A stretch of DNA of 8,614 bases from Dehalococcoidia bacterium (GTDB lineage Bacteria; Chloroflexota; Dehalococcoidia; JAENJB01): the NCBI GenBank assembly GCA_030690705.1, contig JAUYGE010000104.1, positions 1-8,614 of the forward strand, written 5' to 3'. The position numbers and the translations under genes were made by a program. Shown here piece by piece: positions 1-5,048 of this stretch. Position 1 is the stretch's first letter. The number at the start of each line of letters is the position of its first letter. The notes under the pieces were generated by a model. It worked only from the letters and a program-made list of their open reading frames with translations. It was not told where the DNA came from and did no database searches.

Positions 1-215
1 CCGAAGGCGCTGACCGTCCTCTGGATGGTGCTGCGCGTCACCTCAGCCGTATCCACGCCTTCGAGCGGATCGGTCTGCCCTCGCGCGGCGAAGATGGGTC
101 TGACGACGAAGACCCCTACCAGGATGAGCACCGGGATAATGGCGGGAATGGCGAAGCGGCGCCAGCGCTTGCTCTTAAGCATGTCGCCGCCGGCCTCATT
201 TCGAGAGTTCATCAT
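1..215 (-). CDS. Probable HlyD/RND-type periplasmic adaptor (membrane fusion protein), N-terminal part only
   Basis: Reading the minus strand from ATG at 215 gives about 71 codons open to the window edge, so the C-terminus is missing. Seen: a short polar basic N-terminus (residues 1-20, rich in K/R), one hydrophobic segment at about 21-38 (FAIPAIIPVLILVGVFVV), then an extracytoplasmic stretch that includes VDTAEVTRSTIQRTVSAFG. A single N-terminal anchor followed by 'V.TAEV..G.I..TVSA.G' is the usual opening of membrane fusion proteins that link an ABC or RND pump to the outside. The family call is inference from this short opening. The purine-rich AAGGGGTGAG lies 3-6 nt before two adjacent ATG codons (213-215 and 210-212); either could be the start. 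It is followed downstream, outside the window, perhaps by its transporter. It lies 260 nt after the VWA gene and probably has its own promoter. Confidence 0.55.
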   Translation of the reverse strand, partial: MMNSRNEAGGDMLKSKRWRRFAIPAIIPVLILVGVFVVRPIFAARGQTDPLEGVDTAEVTRSTIQRTVSAF

Positions 216-264
216 GGCTCACCCCTTCTTGCTACTTCTTACCGAGAATGATAGCAGCCAAATA

Positions 265-281
265 TTAAGATGCTGTTAAGA
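265..281. promoter_or_regulatory. Direct repeat TTAAGA-N5-TTAAGA, candidate response-regulator site
   Basis: TTAAGA occurs at 265-270 and again at 276-281, exactly 11 bp apart, 50-66 nt upstream of the adaptor start at 215. An 11-bp phased direct repeat is the typical site of OmpR/PhoB-family response regulators, which often control drug or envelope-stress pumps. On the minus strand the same segment contains plausible but weak promoter hexamers (TTAACA; TAATAT; TATCAT), so binding here would sit at the promoter. No two-component genes are in the window. Function is inference. Confidence 0.35.
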
Positions 282-322
282 CTGCGGAAAGTCGCCGCGA
301 AGGATGAAAATGCCGTTGTAGA

Positions 323-384
323 TTCGACAAGCCCACCACGAACGGCATTGCAGAGTCGCCCTTCGACAGGCTCAGGGCGAACGG
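323..384 (+). repeat. Two tandem diverged copies of a 23-bp intergenic repeat
   Basis: TTCGACAAGCCCACCACGAA (323-342, continuing to 345) and TTCGACAGGCTCAGGGCGAA (362-381, continuing to 384) match at 18 of 23 positions and start 39 bp apart. The second copy folds: TCGCCCT (356-362) pairs perfectly with AGGGCGA (374-380). The family is a widespread, non-coding palindromic element in many bacterial genomes (general knowledge). A further related copy is at 4736-4758. They fill the gap between the VWA gene and the adaptor gene. Confidence 0.6.
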
Positions 385-475
385 GACAAGTTCCATTTTC
401 GTGGCAATCCGCAGACACGGGGCAAAGGGCACGGATCACTTTCGCAGCAATGTCGCCCCTGACGCGGCGGGACGC

Positions 476-1495
476 CTACGGCACCCGGCTGAACCAGAGC
501 AAGGAAAGCATTCCGGCGACGAGCAAGAACATTATCGCCAGCCCGGTGAACCCGGCGGTAAGCTCCGTCTCCTCCGGCTTAAGAATCAGCTGTGTGCCCA
601 GATTCTCGTAAATCTTCTGCAGGTCGGCTTCGCTGTCCGCTTTGAAGTACTCAGCGTGAGTCTCAACGGCGATGCTCTTGAGAGTCTCCTCGTCCAGCTG
701 AACGCGGACCGAACGTCCCCCGACCCTCAGAACCGACCCTTCGGGACTGCCCACGCCGATGGTGTATACCCGCACACCGCGATTCGACGCATGCTTTATT
801 ACTGCCAGCGGCGGAGGGCCGACGTTGCTCTGCCCATCGCTCAGCAGAACGATGACCGCCGGAGCGTAAGTGCCGGGCGGCAAGGGTGGCGGCGGGGGAG
901 ATACCTGGAAACCAGCGCCGGAATCGTTCAGGAACTCCGATGCTATGGCATCAGGGGACCCTTCGAAGATAGCGTCCAAAGAGGCCAAGATGCCGCGTCC
1001 GATGGCAGTGCCCCGCTGGGGTGTCAGGCGGTTGATGGCCGCCAGCACGGCCTCGCGGTCTTTGGTCGGCGCCTGCACCAGTGAAGCGGCGTCGGTGAAC
1101 GAGACGACACCGATGCGAACATGCTCCGGCTGGTTCCCCACAAAGGCGACCGCCGCCGCTTTCGCCGCTTCCATCCGGTTCGGCTTGAGGTCATCCGCCC
1201 GCATGCTCCCCGAGACATCGAGCGTCAGGATGACCGTGCCCTGCTGGGACGGCAGCACGACGGTCGCCATAGGGCGCGCCAGCGCCACAATCATGGTTGT
1301 CATGCCGATAAGGAACAGAAGGGGCGGAACGTGCCGGCGGAAGCCGGGGCCGCGTCCCAGCGCCTCTTTGACCAGAGAGAGGCTGGCGTACCGGAGGGCG
1401 AATTTCTTCCTCCCCCGCTGCACCAGCACGTAGGTGATGACAAATGCCGGCACGAGCGCCAGCAACCACAACATCTCAACCCAGAGGAAATGCAT
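476..1495 (-). CDS. Membrane-anchored VWA (von Willebrand factor A) domain protein, BatA-like
   Basis: This 339-residue protein has the BatA layout: a hydrophobic N-terminus (about 5-25), a second membrane segment (about 57-74), an extracytoplasmic VWA domain (about 87-300) and a C-terminal membrane segment (about 315-335). The metal-ion-dependent adhesion site is complete: DVSGS at 93-97, T163 and D220 in LLSDG. VWA domains of this kind bind protein partners through a divalent metal; in Bat/MoxR loci they are believed to work with the MoxR ATPase in envelope stress tolerance or protein maturation, but no precise substrate is known. An insertion at about 178-209, with a proline run at 200-207, lies between the T163 and D220 loops. 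The start at 1495 is supported by GGAG placed 6 nt upstream; that Shine-Dalgarno lies across the end of the DUF58 gene, whose stop is only 3 nt before, so translation is probably coupled. Confidence 0.9.
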   Translation of the reverse strand: MHFLWVEMLWLLALVPAFVITYVLVQRGRKKFALRYASLSLVKEALGRGPGFRRHVPPLLFLIGMTTMIVALARPMATVVLPSQQGTVILTLDVSGSMRADDLKPNRMEAAKAAAVAFVGNQPEHVRIGVVSFTDAASLVQAPTKDREAVLAAINRLTPQRGTAIGRGILASLDAIFEGSPDAIASEFLNDSGAGFQVSPPPPPLPPGTYAPAVIVLLSDGQSNVGPPPLAVIKHASNRGVRVYTIGVGSPEGSVLRVGGRSVRVQLDEETLKSIAVETHAEYFKADSEADLQKIYENLGTQLILKPEETELTAGFTGLAIMFLLVAGMLSLLWFSRVP

Positions 1496-1498
1496 TTC

Positions 1499-2485
1499 TC
1501 ACTCCGTTCGTCTATCCCACCCATCTGTTTCGCTTCGCCGAGATGACAGGCCACGAGTGTTCGCGCGCCCCGACGGCGTCGAGGAGGCTGGTGACTTCTT
1601 TCTTTGTTTACGCGACATCGCGAACCGCAAGACCTCCTGCACTAGGTCGCCTTCGGTGGAAAGTTGGACCACGTCCACGCCGTCGCGGCGAAGCGCGACG
1701 TTCAGCTCGTACTCACGTTTCTGCGCGGCTTCGACAAACCGGTTCCGGAACCGCTTGTCGTGGGTATCAATGTAGAGCTGTTCGCCGGTCTCGGCGTCCT
1801 CCAGGATGACCGGGCCGATGTCCGGCAGTTCTACTTCGCGCGGGTCGTACAGGCGGACCGCCAGGACTTCATGCCGCCGGGTCAGCGGGCCGAGCACCTT
1901 CTCCCAACCCGGAGCACTGATGAAATCGGACACTATGAAGACCAGCGACCGCCGCCGGATCATGCGTAGCGCGGCCTCGAGCAGCGCCGCCAGGTCCGTC
2001 GGCGGAGAATTCTTCAGTTTGGGTTGACCGGTGAGGTCGCTGATGAGGCGGAGGACCTGGGGCTTGCCGCCCTGGGCCGGAATCACGCGCTCCACTTTGC
2101 CGCTGTAGATAATGGCGCCCACCCGGTTGCCATGCCGCGTGAGCAAGCGCGCCAGCACGGCGACGAAGTCAATCAGCAGATTGCGCTTGAGCGTCTGCAC
2201 CGTACCGAAGTCCACCGACGGACTGAGGTCGAGCAGGAACCAGGCGGTCACCTCCCGGTCTTCGACGTACTCCCGCACGTACGGCGTTTGCATGCGCGCG
2301 GTGACGTTCCAGTCAATGTGGCGGATGTCATCGCTGAACTGGTACTCGCGCAGGTCGGCCAGGTCCAAGCCGAAACCGCGGAACAGCGTCCGGTAGTCGC
2401 CCTGCAGCAGCCCGTCGAGACGGCGGACCACCGTCCAGTCGAGACGCTGCAGTATTCTCTCAGGATTCCGCACTAACTGTGGCAT
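1499..2485 (-). CDS. DUF58 domain protein, partner of MoxR ATPase
   Basis: The 328-residue product carries the DUF58 signature DDIRHIDWNVTAR at 52-64 (invariant D, R, DWN and AR) and, behind it, a VWA-like fold: LLDLSPS at 84-90 (D-x-S-x-S) and FIVSDF at 183-188. No membrane segment is apparent, unlike many longer DUF58 proteins, so it is probably cytosolic. DUF58 proteins are encoded next to MoxR ATPases across bacteria and probably act as their adaptors or targets; the biochemical role is unknown. The gene starts inside moxR (26-nt overlap) with only a weak Shine-Dalgarno, which suggests translational coupling. The conserved core ends near residue 292. The last 36 residues are low-complexity, basic and Ser/Arg-rich, and the final 17 or so are encoded by DNA resembling an intergenic repeat. 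Family assignment is secure; function is not. Confidence 0.9.
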   Translation of the reverse strand: MPQLVRNPERILQRLDWTVVRRLDGLLQGDYRTLFRGFGLDLADLREYQFSDDIRHIDWNVTARMQTPYVREYVEDREVTAWFLLDLSPSVDFGTVQTLKRNLLIDFVAVLARLLTRHGNRVGAIIYSGKVERVIPAQGGKPQVLRLISDLTGQPKLKNSPPTDLAALLEAALRMIRRRSLVFIVSDFISAPGWEKVLGPLTRRHEVLAVRLYDPREVELPDIGPVILEDAETGEQLYIDTHDKRFRNRFVEAAQKREYELNVALRRDGVDVVQLSTEGDLVQEVLRFAMSRKQRKKSPASSTPSGRANTRGLSSRRSETDGWDRRTE

Positions 2486-3476
2486 GGGTCTGCAAAGGCT
2501 GCGCCGGCGCCGGGACGCGTTCCAGAATCCGCTGCAATATCTGGTCGCTGGTCACGCCGTCGGACAGGGCTTCATAAGAAAGGACCAACCGGTGCCGCAT
2601 CACATCGAGCGCCATATCCAGGACGTCCTGCGGCACCACATAGGTGCGTCCACGCACGAAGGCGAGAGCGCGTGCGCTCAGGATCAAGTTGATGGAGGCG
2701 CGCGGGCTGGCGCCGTACATGATGTAGCTGGCAACGTCCGGGATGCCGAACTTCTCGGGGTCGCGAGTGGCCGTCGCCAGGCGCACGGCGAACTGAGTGA
2801 GTGAAGGGTCGACATACACCTTCTCCGTCTCACGGCGGAGGTCAATCAGCTGCCCGGTGGTCACCACCGCCTTCACCTGCGCCGGAGCGCCCGTCACCCG
2901 CTCAACGATGACGAACTCATCGGTCTCGCTCGGGTAGTCCACCACTACCTTCATCATGAAGCGATCCACCTGCGCCTCGGGAAGGGGGTAGGTCCCCTCG
3001 GTCTCGATGGGGTTCTGGGTGGCCATCACCAGAAACGGTTCGGGCACCTTATAGGTCTGACCGCCGATGGTGACCTGCCGTTCCTGCATGACTTCGAGGA
3101 GTGCGCTCTGCACCTTGGCAGGGGCGCGGTTTATCTCATCGGCGAGCAAGAGGTTGGTGAAGACGGGACCGAGCGACGTGCTGAACTCACCCGTCTTCTG
3201 GTTGTAGATGCGGGTGCCAACGAGGTCCGCCGGGACGAGGTCGGGTGTGAACTGGATGCGCTTGAAGAGACCATGAATCGCCTCCGCCAGCGTCTTGATC
3301 GTCAGTGTTTTCGCCAGTCCCGGCACGCCTTCGACCAGCACATGCCCCTGAGACAGGAGGGCAACGAGCACGCGCTCCAGCAGATGGTCCTGCCCGACGA
3401 TAACCTTCTTGACTTCGTAGAGGATTTGCTCCATCAGAGGAGCCTCCTGCAGTTTCTTGAGAATATCTTCGTTCAT
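2460..3476 (-). CDS. MoxR-family AAA+ ATPase
   Basis: The 338-residue protein shows all AAA+ elements of the MoxR class: Walker A GVPGLAKT (50-57), Walker B LLLADEINR (109-117), sensor 1 MATQNP (151-156), the arginine-finger region EAQVDRF (167-173) and sensor 2 GASPRA (255-260). The length is normal for the family. MoxR ATPases are chaperone-like remodelers that help mature or activate VWA-containing partners, and the two genes directly after it encode such partners. ATG at 3476 is preceded by GGAG with 7-nt spacing, a good Shine-Dalgarno. It is the first gene of the tight three-gene unit. A 180-nt gap containing a palindromic repeat separates it from the htrA-like gene upstream on the same strand. 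I see no convincing promoter in that gap, so read-through from the protease promoter is possible. Confidence 0.95.
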   Translation of the reverse strand: MNEDILKKLQEAPLMEQILYEVKKVIVGQDHLLERVLVALLSQGHVLVEGVPGLAKTLTIKTLAEAIHGLFKRIQFTPDLVPADLVGTRIYNQKTGEFSTSLGPVFTNLLLADEINRAPAKVQSALLEVMQERQVTIGGQTYKVPEPFLVMATQNPIETEGTYPLPEAQVDRFMMKVVVDYPSETDEFVIVERVTGAPAQVKAVVTTGQLIDLRRETEKVYVDPSLTQFAVRLATATRDPEKFGIPDVASYIMYGASPRASINLILSARALAFVRGRTYVVPQDVLDMALDVMRHRLVLSYEALSDGVTSDQILQRILERVPAPAQPLQTHATVSAES

Positions 3477-3509
3477 TGGTTCTCTCCGGGGTCGTTTAGC
3501 AACCTAAGC

Positions 3510-3588
3510 TGTCATTGCGAGGCACGAAGTGACGAAGCAATCCGTTGGGGATGGGGAAGCGGATTGCTTCGCTTCGCTCGCAATGACA
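3510..3588. repeat. 79-bp imperfect palindromic repeat of the TGTCATTGCGAG family
   Basis: The left arm (3510-3544) begins TGTCATTGCGAG and ends CGAAGCAATCCG; the right arm (3560-3588) is its reverse complement at both 12-bp ends, with the middle of the arms differing (11 versus 5 bp). The loop is 3545-3559. Transcribed from either strand it forms a long hairpin. Elements of this sequence are dispersed in many bacterial genomes and behave as non-autonomous MITE-like or RNA-structure elements (general knowledge). Here it lies between the protease gene and moxR, where it could weaken read-through or stabilise an mRNA end; that role is inference. Confidence 0.75.
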
Positions 3589-3598
3589 CAACTGCATT
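3583..3598 (-). repeat. 16-bp repeat, copy A (inverted relative to 4699-4714)
   Basis: The minus strand of 3583-3598 reads AATGCAGTTGTGTCAT, identical to the plus strand at 4699-4714. It includes the outer end of the 79-bp palindrome (TGTCAT) plus 10 bp of outside flank. The two copies are inverted and bracket the protease gene with its promoter. Confidence 0.7.
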
Positions 3599-3656
3599 AG
3601 TAAACGACTTCCTCTCTGTCCTTTGACTTAGCTCGCACTTCTCAACTTGCGCCGTG

Positions 3657-4547
3657 TCAGTACGGCGGCGAGCCAGCCGCGGCCGCTGCGGTCTCAATCG
3701 GCACGGCAAAGCCGATGCCGATGAAGAATTCCTGGTCGGTCGGATTCAACAGCGCCGTCACAAGGCCGACGACCTCGCCGGCGCGGTTGACCAGCGGCCC
3801 TCCGGAATTGCCGGGGTTGACAGCGGCGTCGAACTGGATCAGGTTGTTCAGCGTTTGGGTACTCTTAGACGGCCTGATAGTCCGTCCCAGTCCGGATACG
3901 ACCCCCGCCGATAGCGAGTTGCTGATTCCAAACGGGTTCCCCACAGCGACCACTTCGTCGCCGACGCGCAGCACGGTGCTTGGCGCCAGCGTCGCCGGCA
4001 CCAGGTCATCGGGGATCACCGCCGGACGGAGGACGGCCAGGTCGTTCTCCGGCTGGCTCACTTCGATTTCGGCGTCCGACTCCGTGCCGTCTGCGAAGAC
4101 GACTTGAACCCGGGAGGCGCCCCGAACGACATGCAGGCTGGTCAGGATAGTCCCCCTGTCGTCAATCACAACGCCGGTGCCAAGACCGCCTTCACCTCTC
4201 GGGCCGAGCGCGCGGACGCGCACCAGCGACGGTCTGATGACCTCGTATACTTGAGACGAATACGATGGCTTGGGCGGAGCCGCTTCCAGGGCCTTCTCGA
4301 CGGCGGCGTCAATATCGCGCAACGTCAGGCGCTGCGGGTCCGGTTTGGCCGTATCGTAGAGCAGCATCGCCGCCAGTGCGATGAGGATGCCCGCTCCAAC
4401 GAGCAGGGCGTTACCGAAACGGGCGCGGAAGCGACTGAGGCGTTGCCGCAGGACTTCTGCCCGAGACGGTGGCGCCTGAGGTTCAGGCTGCGCTTGAGGA
4501 GAACGATGAGGAAACGGTGAATCCCCCCGCATGGTGTTACGCCGCAT
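3657..4547 (-). CDS. Membrane-anchored HtrA/DegP-like trypsin-type serine protease without PDZ domain
   Basis: The 296-residue protein has a proline-rich polar N-terminus (1-43), one membrane segment (about 46-64) and a trypsin-like domain (about 96-285) that should face the outside. The catalytic triad is complete: H139 in TSLHVV (HtrA consensus usually TNAHVV), D169 in ENDLAVL and S248 in NPGNSGGPL. The strand GIGFAVPI (277-284) is the normal end of an HtrA protease domain; the protein stops 12 residues later, so the PDZ domain of DegP/DegS is absent. Family members degrade or sense misfolded envelope proteins. The start at 4547 has GGAGG 9 nt upstream; an in-frame ATG five codons later lacks a clear Shine-Dalgarno. 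Transcription is likely from the promoter at 4634-4662, giving an 80-nt leader with a hairpin. It lies upstream of the MoxR-DUF58-VWA unit on the same strand, consistent with an envelope-stress theme. Confidence 0.9.
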   Translation of the reverse strand: MRRNTMRGDSPFPHRSPQAQPEPQAPPSRAEVLRQRLSRFRARFGNALLVGAGILIALAAMLLYDTAKPDPQRLTLRDIDAAVEKALEAAPPKPSYSSQVYEVIRPSLVRVRALGPRGEGGLGTGVVIDDRGTILTSLHVVRGASRVQVVFADGTESDAEIEVSQPENDLAVLRPAVIPDDLVPATLAPSTVLRVGDEVVAVGNPFGISNSLSAGVVSGLGRTIRPSKSTQTLNNLIQFDAAVNPGNSGGPLVNRAGEVVGLVTALLNPTDQEFFIGIGFAVPIETAAAAAGSPPY

Positions 4548-4571
4548 TTGCCGAGGCCTCCATACCCCCCT

Positions 4572-4600
4572 CCCACTACCACCCGAGGGTGGAGAGTGGG
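4572..4600 (-). other. Hairpin in the 5' leader of the protease mRNA
   Basis: CCCACT (4572-4577) pairs with AGTGGG (4595-4600), and inside it CCACC (4579-4583) pairs with GGTGG (4588-4592). The structure lies 25 nt before the ATG at 4547 and just upstream of its GGAGG Shine-Dalgarno (4557-4561). It could affect translation or mRNA stability, or simply be an intergenic repeat. No riboswitch or other known element is recognised. Confidence 0.4.
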
Positions 4601-4633
4601 GTCACACTGGTGATGAAAACGTGACTGATTATC

Positions 4634-4662
4634 ATTATTTCAACTTCCGGAGACGTTGTCAA
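4634..4662 (-). promoter_or_regulatory. Sigma-70 promoter for the htrA-like gene
   Basis: On the minus strand a perfect TTGACA (4657-4662) is followed after exactly 17 nt by AATAAT (4634-4639, 5 of 6 matches to TATAAT). The start point would be near 4627, about 80 nt before the protease ATG. It may also feed the MoxR-DUF58-VWA genes downstream. Confidence 0.65.
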
Positions 4663-4698
4663 TTCCAGCTTGCATGGAAGCCTCGGAGACGGCCTACC

Positions 4699-4714
4699 AA
4701 TGCAGTTGTGTCAT
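4699..4714 (+). repeat. 16-bp repeat, copy B (inverted relative to 3583-3598)
   Basis: AATGCAGTTGTGTCAT here is the exact inverted match of 3583-3598. It is followed by CATCCCTTCG rather than the TGCGAG of the palindromic repeat, so the two copies share flank and the terminal TGTCAT but then diverge. Confidence 0.7.
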
Positions 4715-4718
4715 CATC

Positions 4719-4758
4719 CCTTCGCTGCACTCAGAGCTTGTCCTGAGCCTGCCGAAGG
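4719..4758 (-). repeat. Intergenic repeat copy of the TTCG(A/G)CAGGCTCAGG family, with nested palindrome
   Basis: The minus strand from 4758 reads CCTTCGGCAGGCTCAGGACA, nearly the same as the copy at 361-380 on the plus strand. It folds as a nested structure: CCTTCG (4719-4724) with CGAAGG (4753-4758), and CTCAG (4730-4734) with CTGAG (4743-4747). No coding function. Confidence 0.5.
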
Positions 4759-4791
4759 AATCCACTCCCCCAGCGCCATAATGGGGACCGG

Positions 4792-4830
4792 ATTCTGACC
4801 CTTCCCCTTCGCTACACTCAGGGTCAGAAT
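4792..4830. repeat. Hairpin repeat with perfect 11-bp stem
   Basis: ATTCTGACCCT (4792-4802) is the exact reverse complement of AGGGTCAGAAT (4820-4830), with a 17-nt loop containing CTTCGCTACACTC. It is of the same general type as the other short palindromic intergenic repeats. The octamer GGGGACCG occurs just outside on both sides (4783-4790 and 4839-4846) in direct orientation. There is no T-run, so it is not a standard terminator. Confidence 0.55.
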
Positions 4831-4850
4831 GACAAGAAGGGGACCGACTC

Positions 4851-4874
4851 AGAATGGCAGAAAGAGCCATTTTC
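4851..4874 (+). terminator. Weak terminator-like hairpin
   Basis: AATGGC (4853-4858) pairs with GCCATT (4866-4871) over a 7-nt A-rich loop, extended by an A-T and a G-T pair, and leads into TTTCCTCCTT. The stem is short and no plus-strand gene precedes it, so its role is doubtful. Confidence 0.2.
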
Positions 4875-4951
4875 CTCCTTGGTGGTGCCCCGCTACATCG
4901 GGACTCCTCTCAATGACAGCTTGGGCTGCTCAGCGACCCTCACCCGGGGCT

Positions 4952-4981
4952 TTTACTAGTCAGGGCAAGAGCTAGTATAAT
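4952..4981 (+). promoter_or_regulatory. Promoter of the MFS exporter gene with overlapping inverted repeat
   Basis: A perfect -10 box TATAAT lies at 4976-4981; TTTACT (4952-4957, 4 of 6) is the best -35 with 18-nt spacing. The start point near 4988 leaves about a 60-nt leader before ATG 5049. The inverted repeat TACTAG (4954-4959) - 12 nt - CTAGTA (4972-4977) overlaps the end of the -35 and the start of the -10, a position where a dimeric repressor would block polymerase. The operator role is inference. Confidence 0.5.
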
Positions 4982-5048
4982 GCTCGGTTTAGTGACCTGT
5001 TTGTATTGCGAACCGTCTTAAGCTCAGGCAAGCTTTGCACTGAGAGAC

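Larger units (their letters stand above)
4548..5048. other. Repeat- and hairpin-rich divergent intergenic region, 501 bp
   Basis: No coding sequence is convincing here. In order it holds the leader hairpin of the protease mRNA, the minus-strand promoter, a 16-bp repeat copy, a TTCGGCAGGCTCAGG-family repeat, an 11-bp-stem hairpin, a weak terminator-like hairpin and the plus-strand promoter of the MFS gene. These are listed separately. Confidence 0.7.

Noticed and set aside
323..384. Tandem repeats as a possible CRISPR
   Set aside because: Only two diverged copies (18 of 23 matches) with a 16-bp gap and no cas genes; they belong to a dispersed intergenic repeat family.
401..1084. 227-codon open frame on the plus strand
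   Set aside because: It lies antisense to the well-supported VWA gene, has no recognisable domain and no ribosome site; it is a shadow of high-GC coding.
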